A DNA stretch of 64,000 bases, from the NCBI GenBank assembly GCA_030607875.1, contig JAUWJD010000016.1, positions 1 to 64,000 of the forward strand. Direction: 5' to 3'. Below the pieces are notes generated by a model. It worked only from the letters and a program-made list of their open reading frames with translations. It was not told where the DNA came from and did no database searches. The position numbers were made by a program, and so were the translations under genes. Numbering within the stretch: position 1 is the first letter of the stretch; each line of letters starts with the position of its first letter. Positions 26,234-34,581 of the stretch are shown here, piece after piece. The stretch is from Chloroflexota bacterium (GTDB taxonomy: Bacteria > Chloroflexota > Anaerolineae > UBA2200).

Positions 26234-27559
26234 ATGGAGCTGATTCGCCCCCGTTTACCCAAAGGCATGAGAGACATCCTGCCCAGAAGGATGGTGCTGC
26301 GCCAGCAGGTCTTGGGCATCGTCGAGGAGGCCTTTGCCGAGTTTGGTTTTGAGCCCTTGATCACGCCAGCGGTGGAACTGGCTGAGGTCTTGCTGGGCAA
26401 ATACGGTGATGACGCGGAAAAGCTGATTTTCATGGTCCAGCACCCAGGCGGCAAGGAGGAACTGGCCCTGCGCTTTGACCTCTCTGTGCCCTTGAGCCGC
26501 GTTGTGGCGCAATATCCCGATCTTCCCAAGCCGTTCCGTCGTTACCAGATTGCACCGGTGTGGCGGGCGGAGCGGCCGCAGAAGGGGCGGTATCGAGAGT
26601 TCTATCAATGCGATGCGGATATTGTGGGCTCAGCGAGCATGCTCGCTGATGCCGAAATCATTGCCTTGATCTACACCGTGCTCCGACGGCTCGGCTTTCA
26701 GCAATTCGTAACCATTATCAATGATCGCAAGATCCTCACTGGCATCGGGCAGTACTCAGGTGTGCCCGAGGATCAGGTGCCCCAGCTCTATCGGGCCATC
26801 GATAAACTGGACAGAATCGGCATCGATGGTGTGCGTGACGAGTTGCGCAAAGGCGGACTGGACGCGCGAACCGTGGATCGTTTGCTAGGGATCCTGCGGC
26901 CTGAAGACGGAGCAGGAACAGCTCTCGACGATTTGCGCCGGGAGCTGGCAGACTACCCAATGGCCCTGGAGGGCATTGACGAGCTGGAGGAGTTGCTCGG
27001 GTACCTTCCAGCGTTGGACGTAGTGCCCGAATTCTACCGCGTGGACCTGGCTATGGTCCGTGGCTTGGACTACTACACAGGCCCAATCTACGAGACTGTG
27101 GTGGAGAAACCGCGCATCGGCAGCATTACCGGCGGCGGGCGTTTTGACGGCCTGGTGGGCAGGTTTTCGTCGCAGAGTTATCCGGCAACCGGGACGACCA
27201 TCGGTATCGAGCGCATTATCGACGTCATGGAGGAGCTGAAGATGTTTCCTCCTGGCGAGACCACAGTTGAGGTGCTGGGCACGGTCTTTCGTCCTGAGCT
27301 ACTCACTGACTCCCTAAAGCTCCTCACAGAGCTGCGCGGTTTCGGCCTGCGCTGCGAGCTGTACTACGGCGAAAATCCGCTGGGAACACAGATCCGCTAT
27401 GCCTTGAAGAAGGGTATCCCCGTATTGGTCATTCTGGGCCCGGACGAACTGGCTTCTGATCGGGTCGCCGTGCGCGACTTGGAAAGCAAGTCCCAAATCA
27501 CCGTGGCGCGGGCAGACGTGGCCGGTTCTGTGCGTGAGCTGTTGGATAGGCGGGACTAG
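26234..27559 (+). CDS. hisS: Histidyl-tRNA synthetase
   Basis: Class II synthetase charging tRNA-His, acting as a cytoplasmic dimer. The start RPRLPKGMRDILP is typical. Motif 2 is YQIAPVWRAERPQKGRYREF (about residues 104-123), followed by YQCDADIVG; the histidine-binding strings GLDYYTGPIYE (about 276) and GGGRFDGLVGRF are present. The C-terminal anticodon-binding domain covers about 340-441. Length 441 aa is normal. It starts 88 bp after the end of tRNA-His, and rnc follows after 13 bp, so the three probably share transcription. Confidence 0.96.
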   Translation: MELIRPRLPKGMRDILPRRMVLRQQVLGIVEEAFAEFGFEPLITPAVELAEVLLGKYGDDAEKLIFMVQHPGGKEELALRFDLSVPLSRVVAQYPDLPKPFRRYQIAPVWRAERPQKGRYREFYQCDADIVGSASMLADAEIIALIYTVLRRLGFQQFVTIINDRKILTGIGQYSGVPEDQVPQLYRAIDKLDRIGIDGVRDELRKGGLDARTVDRLLGILRPEDGAGTALDDLRRELADYPMALEGIDELEELLGYLPALDVVPEFYRVDLAMVRGLDYYTGPIYETVVEKPRIGSITGGGRFDGLVGRFSSQSYPATGTTIGIERIIDVMEELKMFPPGETTVEVLGTVFRPELLTDSLKLLTELRGFGLRCELYYGENPLGTQIRYALKKGIPVLVILGPDELASDRVAVRDLESKSQITVARADVAGSVRELLDRRD

Positions 27560-27572
27560 GCGGGAACTCGTT

Positions 27573-28313
27573 GTGAGCGATGTGGAGAAGCAACGAAAGA
27601 ATCGGGCCGCACTGCAACAGCGAATTCGCATTACCTTTCGCGACCCGACACTGCTACGACGTGCGCTCACTCATGCCTCGTACCTGAATGAAAACCCGGA
27701 CTGTGAGTGGGGCGATAACGAGCGGCTAGAGTTCCTGGGCGACGCGATTGGCGACTTCATTGCCACAGAGTATCTGTACTGCAAGTTCCCGGAGTGGCGA
27801 GAGGGTCAATTGACCAGTCTGCGCGCCGAACTGGTGCGCAGTGATACGCTGGCACGCTTTGCAGCGGAGATTGACCTGGGAAGCTACCTGCTGCTCGGGC
27901 GTGGCGAAGAACAGGGAGGTGGCCGCACTCGCGCCACGATGCTCGGAGATGCTTTCGAGGCCTTGCTCGGTGCGCTGTACCTGGATCAGGGTCTGGATGT
28001 CACGCGCCAGTTCTTTCTGCCTTTCCTCGAATTCCACCTCGAGTCCTCAGCCGGTGCAGTGCTGTTGCGAGATGCCAAGACCCGCTTGCAGGAATGGGCC
28101 CAGTCTATCCATCATGAGGCGCCGAGTTACGTGACGGTGCGGGAAAGCGGACCGGATCACGCCAAGCAGTTCACGGTGGAAGTGCGGATCCAGGGCCAGG
28201 TGCGCGGTCGAGGTGCAGGCCGCAACAAGCAAGCGGCGGAACAGGCCGCAGCTCAAGCCGCCCTGGACGCGATTTCCACGCCGGCCGATCACAGCGGCCG
28301 CATGGACTGCTGA
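27573..28313 (+). CDS. rnc: Ribonuclease III
   Basis: Double-strand-specific endoribonuclease processing rRNA and other structured RNAs. The catalytic signature NERLEFLGDAIGDF (about residues 50-63) and the second acidic cluster TMLGDAFEALLGALYLD are intact. The C-terminal dsRNA-binding domain (about 165-240) has DAKTRLQEWAQ and GRGAGRNKQAAEQAAAQAAL. Start is taken as GTG 27573 (VSDVEKQRKN), just after hisS; in-frame alternatives further upstream overlap hisS. 246 aa is the normal size. Confidence 0.93.
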   Translation: MSDVEKQRKNRAALQQRIRITFRDPTLLRRALTHASYLNENPDCEWGDNERLEFLGDAIGDFIATEYLYCKFPEWREGQLTSLRAELVRSDTLARFAAEIDLGSYLLLGRGEEQGGGRTRATMLGDAFEALLGALYLDQGLDVTRQFFLPFLEFHLESSAGAVLLRDAKTRLQEWAQSIHHEAPSYVTVRESGPDHAKQFTVEVRIQGQVRGRGAGRNKQAAEQAAAQAALDAISTPADHSGRMDC

Positions 28314-28381
28314 GTTCGGCGCATTAGTGCTCCTTTCCCTCCCTCAAGGCCGATAACCTCTTCTACGCTGCTTCCCAGGTG

Positions 28382-28663
28382 CAGTATCTTTGGCTCAGGG
28401 AATTGGGTCCCGAGAGCAGATGGGTGCTAAGCAGGGTATGTAGCATAGCCCCTTGCAGTTCGTGCTCTGCATGCCCTGTGGGCGACCGCCGAAGGTCTCG
28501 CCGCATCGTCTCTGGGGAGACGATACCCAGAGGAAGGCGATGGCTTGACGGGGTGGGCGTCACGGACGAGGACAAGCCCCTATGCTACATAAGGGGGCGC
28601 ACTGACACAGCAATCGAGCCATGTCGGTACTGAGGCAGCATTTCCTGAACGAAAGATACACTG
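28382..28663 (-). mobile_element. MITE-like element, copy 2
   Basis: Inverted copy of the element at 14779-14981. Its ends are CAGTATCTTTGGCTCAGGG and TTTCCTGAACGAAAGATACACTG, imperfect inverted repeats of about 20 bp. It shares GGGTCCCGAGAGCAGATG and a single GTAGCATAGGGGCTTGTCC-type unit with copy 1, and has extra inner sequence containing a GCCGAAGGT motif. There is no open frame of note, and it occupies most of the rnc-hutU gap. Confidence 0.65.
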
Positions 28664-28679
28664 CCGCTTCCCATTCGAC

Positions 28680-28708
28680 TTGTCTCCAGCACCACGTCGG
28701 CGTATAAT
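28680..28708 (+). promoter_or_regulatory. Promoter of hutU
   Basis: TTGTCT (28680-28685), 17-bp spacer, perfect TATAAT (28703-28708). Transcription would begin near 28715, which rules out starts before the ATG at 28740. Confidence 0.7.
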
Positions 28709-28739
28709 GAGCACATCAAACTCAGCGAGGAGGTGTGTG

Positions 28740-30392
28740 ATGGCCAAGCGAATGGTGCGTGCGCCGCGAGGCACCCAGTTGACTTGCAAGGGCTGGGGCC
28801 AAGAAGCGGCCATGCGCATGTTGATGAACAACCTTGATGCCGAGGTGGCGGAGAAGCCTGAAGAACTCGTGGTCTACGGTGGCAGCGGCAAAGCGGCGCG
28901 AAACTGGGAATGCTACGAGGCTATTGTCCGCAGTCTCAAGGAGCTGGAGAACGACGAGACGCTGCTGGTGCAATCGGGCAAGCCGGTGGGCGTCTTCCGC
29001 ACGTACCCCGATGCGCCGCGCGTGCTGATTGCCAACTCCAATCTGGTGGGGAAGTGGGCCACGCAGGAGTATTTCCACGAACTGGATGCCAAGGGCCTGA
29101 TCATGTATGGCCAGATGACGGCCGGTAGTTGGATCTACATTGGCACGCAGGGCATCTTGCAGGGCACGTACGAGACTCTGTCGGCGTTGGCGCAGAAGCA
29201 TTTTGGGAGCAGCCTGAAGGGCAAGTTCGTGCTCACGGCGGGCCTGGGTGGCATGGGCGGGGCGCAACCGCTGGCGATCACCATGAATGAGGGCGTGGCC
29301 CTGATTGTGGAGGTGGACCGTGCCCGCGCCCAGCGGCGTTTGGATACGCGCTACGTGGACACCGTGGTGGACAACCTGGAAGAAGCCATGAGCCTGGTGG
29401 AGCAGGCAGTGGAAGACAAGCGACCGCTGTCTGTGGGCCTGATTGGCAATGCTGCCGATGTGTATACCGAACTGGTCACGCGCGGCGTCACTCCTGACGT
29501 GGTCACCGACCAGACACCAGCGCATGACCCGCTGAACTATGTGCCTGCGGGCCTGTCCGTGGCTGAAGCCGAGGAACTGCGAGCGAAGGACCCGGCGGAG
29601 TATACGCGACGTTCTATGGAGTCCATGGGCCGTCACGTGCAGGCGATGCTGGATATGCAGAAGCGCGGTGCTGTGGTCTTTGATTATGGCAATAACCTGC
29701 GCCAGCGGGCCTACGATGCCGGGGTGAAGGATGCTTTTGCCTATCCAGGCTTTGTTCCTGCTTACGTCCGGCCGCTGTTGTGCGTGGGCAAAGGTCCCTT
29801 CCGCTGGGTGGCCCTGTCTGGAGACCCCAGGGACATCCACGTCACCGACGAAGTGGTGATGAAGGAATTTGCCTACGATGAGCACCTGGTGCGCTGGATT
29901 CGCCTGGCACACGATCAGGTGGCGTTCCAGGGACTGCCGGCGCGTATTTGCTGGCTGGGCTATGGTGAGCGGGCGCGCTTTGGGCTGCTGATCAACGACC
30001 TGATCGCCAAGGGCAAGATTTCGGCGCCTATCGTCATCGGGCGGGATCACCTGGATGGGGGCTCGGTGGCCAGCCCCAGGCGCGAGACCGAGAGCATGCT
30101 CGACGGCTCGGATGCCATAGCCGACTGGCCGATCCTCAATGCATTGCTGAATGCGGTGGGAGGCGCTACCTGGGTGAGCTTCCACCACGGTGGTGGTGTG
30201 GGCATTGGCTACTCGCTGCACGCTGGTCAGGTCATCGTGGCGGATGGCACCCCGGAAGCGGCCAAGCGGCTGGAGCGCGTGTTGACCTACGATCCGGGCA
30301 CGGCCATCGTCCGGCATGTGGATGCGGGGTATTCGCAGGCGATTGAGGCGGCGAAGGAGTATGGAATCCGCATCCCGATGCGGGAAAAGTGA
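28740..30392 (+). CDS. hutU: Urocanate hydratase
   Basis: Cytoplasmic NAD-dependent urocanase, second step of histidine breakdown (urocanate to imidazolonepropionate). Family marks: [18 protein letters not shown] near the start, the NAD-binding [12 protein letters not shown] (about residue 163), [14 protein letters not shown] and [15 protein letters not shown], and [20 protein letters not shown] near the end. 550 aa is the normal length. The ATG at 28740 follows GCGAGGAGGTG and lies downstream of the promoter. The other hut genes (hutH, hutI, hutG or hutF) are absent from the window. Confidence 0.95.
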   Translation: MAKRMVRAPRGTQLTCKGWGQEAAMRMLMNNLDAEVAEKPEELVVYGGSGKAARNWECYEAIVRSLKELENDETLLVQSGKPVGVFRTYPDAPRVLIANSNLVGKWATQEYFHELDAKGLIMYGQMTAGSWIYIGTQGILQGTYETLSALAQKHFGSSLKGKFVLTAGLGGMGGAQPLAITMNEGVALIVEVDRARAQRRLDTRYVDTVVDNLEEAMSLVEQAVEDKRPLSVGLIGNAADVYTELVTRGVTPDVVTDQTPAHDPLNYVPAGLSVAEAEELRAKDPAEYTRRSMESMGRHVQAMLDMQKRGAVVFDYGNNLRQRAYDAGVKDAFAYPGFVPAYVRPLLCVGKGPFRWVALSGDPRDIHVTDEVVMKEFAYDEHLVRWIRLAHDQVAFQGLPARICWLGYGERARFGLLINDLIAKGKISAPIVIGRDHLDGGSVASPRRETESMLDGSDAIADWPILNALLNAVGGATWVSFHHGGGVGIGYSLHAGQVIVADGTPEAAKRLERVLTYDPGTAIVRHVDAGYSQAIEAAKEYGIRIPMREK

Positions 30393-30412
30393 AACGTGAA
30401 GCGTGAGGCGTA

Positions 30413-31534
30413 GTGTGTGAGCTTGGGACTGGACAGCGGGTGCTGGCAACCGGCAACTGGCAACCGCACAGGCGAATCCTGGTCATACGGCCTGGGGCTT
30501 TGGGTGACGTTCTGCTGACCCTGCCGGCGCTGCAGGCCTTGCAGGAGGCGTTCCCGCAGGCCGAGATCGAGGTGATGGGCAACCTGGCCGTATTGCAATG
30601 GCTGCCTGGTCGCAGTGTGGTTGCTGCGGTGTCGTCTTTTGATCGGGTGGATCTGGCTGGCCTGTTCCAATCCTCAGGCGTTGTCGCCGATTGTCTGCAA
30701 AGCTACCTGGCCCAATTCGATTGGATTCTCTCCTATGCTGTGCCGCCAGAGCGCCTTTTCGCCCGCAATCTGTCGCGCCTGGCACGTGGCATAGTGCTGA
30801 GCTTTGATGCGCGGCCCAGGCCGGACTTGTGCATGCATATGAGTCTGCATCTGCAGCAGCCCCTTCGGGAGCTGGGCGTGTCTGTGTGCACCGAGCCACC
30901 GCGCCTGCGGCTGACCGCAGCGGACCCGCAGGAGACTGCGCGGTGGTGGGTGGATCACGCGCTGGGTGACGAGCCTGTGCTGGCGGTACATCCGGGCAGC
31001 GGAAGCCCGGCCAAGAACTGGCTCGCCGAGCGCTTTGCCGCAGTGGCACGGCACCTGCATCGTGAACGCGGAGTAGGTATCTTGCTGATCAGCGGCCCTG
31101 CGGATGATCGGGCCGTTGGCAACGTGCAACGGGCTCTCGACGGTGTGGACTACGTGTTGCTGCATGACCCACCCTTGCCCCTTCTGGCGGCGATCCTGGC
31201 GCGCTGTTGGGCCTATCTGGGCAACGACTCGGGCGTGAGCCATCTGGCTGCGGCTGTGGGCGTGCCCACGGTGGCTATCTTCGGCCCCACGGACCCAGAC
31301 GTGTGGGCACCGCGTGGAGCCTCGGTGCGCGTGGTGCGTGGCAGCGCGGCTTGCGCGCCGTGCAGTTTGGAGCAGCGGCAGGCCTGCCAGCAGCGGGTGT
31401 GCTTGGGCGCGATTTCGACGGCTGAGGTGTTTGGCTTGTTGCAGGGCGTGGCCCTCACCCCCGGCCCCTCTCCCCTCGCCACGGGCGAGGGGAGAGGGGA
31501 GATGTGCTTCTCTGCGCATGGCCATCTGGGTTGA
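30413..31534 (+). CDS. Glycosyltransferase family 9 (heptosyltransferase-like)
   Basis: GT9 enzymes transfer ADP-heptose or related sugars. The core runs from RRILVIRPGALGDVLLTLPA (donor-fold start) through LAVHPGSGSPAKNWLAERFA to the conserved NDSGVSHLAAAVGVPTVAIF and GPTDPDVWAP. The enzyme body ends near VFGLLQGV; the last ~25 residues (ALTPGPSPLATGEG and on) are translated from a dispersed palindromic repeat. The first ~18 residues are also repeat-like (GTG 30413; GTG 30440 is an alternative), so both ends are encroached on by repeats. The acceptor is unknown. GT9 genes are not limited to LPS-bearing bacteria. Confidence 0.85.
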   Translation: MCELGTGQRVLATGNWQPHRRILVIRPGALGDVLLTLPALQALQEAFPQAEIEVMGNLAVLQWLPGRSVVAAVSSFDRVDLAGLFQSSGVVADCLQSYLAQFDWILSYAVPPERLFARNLSRLARGIVLSFDARPRPDLCMHMSLHLQQPLRELGVSVCTEPPRLRLTAADPQETARWWVDHALGDEPVLAVHPGSGSPAKNWLAERFAAVARHLHRERGVGILLISGPADDRAVGNVQRALDGVDYVLLHDPPLPLLAAILARCWAYLGNDSGVSHLAAAVGVPTVAIFGPTDPDVWAPRGASVRVVRGSAACAPCSLEQRQACQQRVCLGAISTAEVFGLLQGVALTPGPSPLATGEGRGEMCFSAHGHLG

Positions 31535-31620
31535 GGACGCAGGCTCCCTCTCCCCACGCTGGAAGATCAGGGAGTAGCCGAGACGTGGCGCGTGGGGAGA
31601 GGGTTGGGGTGAGGGGCAGA
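31449..31620. repeat. CCCTCACCC...GGGTGAGGG palindromic repeat, left copy
   Basis: Begins CCCTCACCCCCGGCCCCTCT and ends GAGAGGGTTGGGGTGAGGG, so each copy can fold on itself. A similar copy in the same orientation lies at 31995-32163, and the pair frames the DUF559 gene. Confidence 0.8.
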
Positions 31621-31624
31621 GCAC

Positions 31625-32116
31625 ATGAGGGACGCACGTAAACGGCGAACGGGTACTTTGACGGCTTCCAGGGCTCGCGACCTGCGCCAACGACAGACGT
31701 TAACTGAGATGAAGCTGTGGAGGCGCTTGCGTGACCGAAGGCTTGGCGGGTTCAAGTTTCGGCGGCAGTATCCGATGGGTCGCTTCATCGTCGATTTCTA
31801 CTGTGCGGCCTGCAAGGTGGTTGTGGAAGTGGATGGAGATTCGCATGCCGAACAGCTTCAGTACGACGCGGCGCGGACGGAATCGTTGCAGGCTCACGGT
31901 TGCCGGGTGATCCGCTTCACGAACAGGGAGGTTGGCAATCAACTGGCTGCAGTGCTGGAGGCGATTTTGGAGGAATGTCAGAAGAGGGAGCAAAGCCCTC
32001 ACCCTCGGCCCGCGCGCAGCCTCCCCGGAGCAAAGCGCAGGGGGCTCTCCCCTCGCCACGGGCGAGAGGAGAGGGGATACTTGCGTGAGCTCCCTCTCCC
32101 TACGCCGGAAGGCTAG
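31625..32116 (+). CDS. DUF559 endonuclease-like protein
   Basis: Small protein of the DUF559 family, which shares the PD-(D/E)xK/Vsr-type nuclease fold; the biological role of the family is not established. Visible marks: LTEMKLWRRLRDRRLGGFKF, RQYPMGRFIVDFYCAACK with the Asp of the active-site strand, VVVEVDGDSHAEQ with the E-x-D part, and GCRVIRFTNREV. The real domain ends near residue 120 (LEAILEECQK); the rest, to 163, is translated repeat. The gene lies wholly between two ~170-bp direct copies of a palindromic repeat, as in a composite element. Confidence 0.85.
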   Translation: MRDARKRRTGTLTASRARDLRQRQTLTEMKLWRRLRDRRLGGFKFRRQYPMGRFIVDFYCAACKVVVEVDGDSHAEQLQYDAARTESLQAHGCRVIRFTNREVGNQLAAVLEAILEECQKREQSPHPRPARSLPGAKRRGLSPRHGREERGYLRELPLPTPEG

Positions 32117-32163
32117 GGAGTAGTCGAGACGTGGAGCGTGGGGAGAGGGTTGGGGTGAGGGGA
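31995..32163. repeat. CCCTCACCC...GGGTGAGGG palindromic repeat, right copy
   Basis: Same orientation and overall plan as 31449-31620, including GGGAGTAGTCGAGACGTGGA near its end. It overlaps the 3' end of the DUF559 gene. Confidence 0.8.
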
Positions 32164-32237
32164 GGCTGCCGCTATTTGGAAGGGTAGTGGCGACGGTCTC
32201 GATTGAATCTGCGGGCTGATGTCAAAGGAGGACAGTC

Positions 32238-32606
32238 ATGGCCAAACTCGGAGGAGAAGTCAAGGAAGTCATGGAGCAGGTTGAGGTTGTCACCATCGGT
32301 ACTTGCGGAGAAGAAGGTGTCCATCTGGTGGCAACGTGGGGCGACTATGTAAGGAAGTTGGGCATCCAGAATGGCGAGATCTTGCTCGTTCCTGCGGGCG
32401 GATTCGGCAAGACGGAGCAGAACCTGAGCACGAATCCACGCATAGAGGTCCTGGTAGGCTCCAAGCAGGCCAACACCGGCTTCAGGCTGTCTGGCAGCGG
32501 CGAGGTACAGACCTCGGGTGAGTGGGCGGACATGGTGAAGGCTGAGTATCCCTGGGCGAGAGGAGCGCTTGTCATCCGCGTGGAGACGGTGGAAAAGCTC
32601 CTCTGA
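32238..32606 (+). CDS. Pyridoxamine 5'-phosphate oxidase family protein (FMN-binding split barrel)
   Basis: Short split-barrel flavoprotein-like protein (122 aa). The pattern VVTIGTCGEEGVHLVATWGD, GFGKTEQNLSTNPRIEVLVG and GFRLSGSGEVQTSGEW fits stand-alone PNPOx-fold proteins that bind FMN or a similar cofactor. Substrate unknown; it is too short for true PdxH. The start has an excellent AAAGGAGG site. Transcribed alone between the DUF559 repeat and a lipoprotein gene. Confidence 0.8.
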   Translation: MAKLGGEVKEVMEQVEVVTIGTCGEEGVHLVATWGDYVRKLGIQNGEILLVPAGGFGKTEQNLSTNPRIEVLVGSKQANTGFRLSGSGEVQTSGEWADMVKAEYPWARGALVIRVETVEKLL

Positions 32607-32698
32607 CGTGTGATCTTGGCGTGGCCAGACAGTGACTCAATGGCTCGACTGTGGCCTCCTCCTGCTGCTGACCGTGTAGGACTGGAATCTGGAGGCAG

Positions 32699-33865
32699 AT
32701 GATGACGCGACGACCAAATGCTCCTGCAGGCCGCTCCTGGAAGGTGTGGCTTGCTCTCATACTATCGGCGCTTGTGCTGTTCGCGTGCGCTCCCGCGCCA
32801 TCGCCGACTCCTGTGCCCACTCGGACGGCGGTGCCGCAACCCATAGCGACTCCTACTGCGGTCCCGCTGCCCACGAGCACCGAGATGGCCGCACCACCGG
32901 CAGCAGCGACAGCCGCGATCCCAGCTCTCGACACTGACCGCATGCCGGTTTTTATTACCACTGACATGAGCTCTGACGATCCGGTCGCAATCCTGTACCT
33001 GCTGAGCCACCCCGAGGTTCAGGTGCTTGGTATCGGCTCGGCTGACGGTGTGGCGCATGTTGAGCCCGGCGCGCGCAACGTCCTGCGCCTGCTGGCTGTG
33101 GTTGGCCAAGAGGACATTCCGGTTGCCGTGGGCAGAGCCGAATCGCTCGAAGGAGACCATTCCTTCCCCGGTCTCTGGCGGAGTGGGGCGGATCGTCCCT
33201 ATGGCTCCTTTATTCCAGAAGCCAAGGCGGATCTTGTAGAGGAATCCACAGCGGAACTGCTGGCTAAGGTGGTGAACACGTACCCCGGAGAGGTTACGGT
33301 AGTGCTTCTGGGAGCGCACACAGACCTGGCGCTGGCCCTGCGTGACGACCCAGACCTCGCCGGTCGCACCAAGCGCGTCTTCATGATGGGCGGCGCCGTG
33401 CATGTGCCTGGTAACATCCAAGCAGAGTACTCGGCAATCGCGAACGAGGCGGCAGAGTGGAACCTGTGGGTGGATTACGTGGCGACGGCGGAGGTGTTTT
33501 CCGCTGGGATCCCCCTTGGCATGGTGCCCCTCGATGCAACCAACCAGGTGCGGGTGGATCGGGCCTACTTCAACGAATTCGAGTCCAAGGCGGAGTCTGC
33601 AGCAGCGAAGGCTGTCGCACAGCTCTGGAAATCGAGTTTCAACTTCTCATCGCAGTTCTACATCTGGGATGTGGTGGCTGCCGTAGTCATGATGTCGCCG
33701 GACATTGCAGGATGGGAATCGCTCGCCATTGAGGTCGTGACCGACGAGCCCAACAACCTGGGTCAAACGCGGCCACGAGCGGACCAGCCGCCCAATGCCG
33801 AGGTATGCGTCTCGGTGGACGTTCCGCGGCTTCAGGAGGACTTGATCAGGGTTCTGAATCATTGA
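32699..33865 (+). CDS. Lipoprotein with nucleoside hydrolase-like domain
   Basis: Predicted membrane-anchored extracytoplasmic protein. Lipobox LFAC (about Cys30) is followed by a Pro/Thr stalk to about residue 75. The domain that follows resembles inosine-uridine nucleoside hydrolases: VFITTDMSSDDPVAILYLL, where the family has an Asp cluster for calcium, then VVLLGAHTDLALALRDDPDL, RVFMMGGAVHVPGN and NEAAEWNLWVDYVAT. The first acidic motif is not a perfect DxDxGxDD, so activity is uncertain. Scavenging of nucleosides outside the membrane is a reasonable guess. Confidence 0.8.
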   Translation: MMTRRPNAPAGRSWKVWLALILSALVLFACAPAPSPTPVPTRTAVPQPIATPTAVPLPTSTEMAAPPAAATAAIPALDTDRMPVFITTDMSSDDPVAILYLLSHPEVQVLGIGSADGVAHVEPGARNVLRLLAVVGQEDIPVAVGRAESLEGDHSFPGLWRSGADRPYGSFIPEAKADLVEESTAELLAKVVNTYPGEVTVVLLGAHTDLALALRDDPDLAGRTKRVFMMGGAVHVPGNIQAEYSAIANEAAEWNLWVDYVATAEVFSAGIPLGMVPLDATNQVRVDRAYFNEFESKAESAAAKAVAQLWKSSFNFSSQFYIWDVVAAVVMMSPDIAGWESLAIEVVTDEPNNLGQTRPRADQPPNAEVCVSVDVPRLQEDLIRVLNH

Positions 33866-33975
33866 GGTAGCCGTCAAGTCCGGGGCTTTTGTCAACTCTG
33901 AAGGTCCCCATCTGGCGTGTTGAGTGATTGATTGTATGTATCCCACAGGGCCACAATGACGGTGGTGGAGCGAGC

Positions 33976-34527
33976 ATGAGCACGAGGTACGAGGTTCTTC
34001 TTGCGGGTCAGGGCGGTCAAGGCTTGATCCTGGCCGGGGTGATCCTGGCCGAGGCCGCGGCTACCTACGATGGCAAGAACGTTGCACAGACGCAGTCCTA
34101 CGGGCCGGCAGCCCGCGGTGGGGCCTGCAAAGCAGAAGTGGTGATCAGCGATGAGCGGATCGACTACCCCAAGGTCACCGAAGCCAACCTGCTGTTGGCC
34201 CTGAGCCAGGAAGCATGCGATAAGTACTGCCAGGACTTGCGGCAAGATGGCGTCCTGATCGTGGACTCGATCCTCGTACATCAGGTGCCCACCGCGCGTG
34301 CCTATCGGGTTCCGATCACCAAGATTGCGGAGGAGGCGACGGGCAGGCGCTTGATGGCGAACATCGTGGCCTTGGGATTGATGGTCGGCCTCACCGGTAT
34401 TGTTTCGCGAGAAGCCATTGAGTCGGCAGTTGCCGCGCGTGCACCAACAGGCACGCAGGAGCTCAACTTGAAGGCGCTGCACGCTGGGTTGCAGTTGGCG
34501 GAGAACCTGAAAGTGCGTGGGCACTAG
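33976..34527 (+). CDS. 2-oxoacid:ferredoxin oxidoreductase gamma subunit (KorC/PorG-like)
   Basis: Gamma-type subunit of ferredoxin-linked 2-oxoacid oxidoreductases. The hallmark GQGGQGLILAGVILAEAA, then AQTQSYGPAARGGACKAEVV, and ANIVALGLMVGLTGIV are clear. Start ATG 33976 (MSTRYEVLL) has GGTGGAG upstream; an open extension to 33928 lacks family similarity. Full length, 183 aa. The alpha and beta subunits that normally precede it are missing from both sides, so it is either an orphan partner for a distant complex or what remains of an operon. Confidence 0.88.
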   Translation: MSTRYEVLLAGQGGQGLILAGVILAEAAATYDGKNVAQTQSYGPAARGGACKAEVVISDERIDYPKVTEANLLLALSQEACDKYCQDLRQDGVLIVDSILVHQVPTARAYRVPITKIAEEATGRRLMANIVALGLMVGLTGIVSREAIESAVAARAPTGTQELNLKALHAGLQLAENLKVRGH

Positions 34528-34581
34528 GGGACAGACCGGGCGAAGCAGGGCTGTGCCAGAAGGAGCAATTGGGGGACGGCT

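Noticed and set aside
28740-30392. Histidine utilisation operon
   Set aside because: Only hutU is present; neighbours are unrelated and its promoter is private.
28722-30449. 575-codon open frame antisense to hutU
   Set aside because: Complement of a clear urocanase in a GC-rich sequence; no family similarity, and the residue composition is that of a shadow frame.
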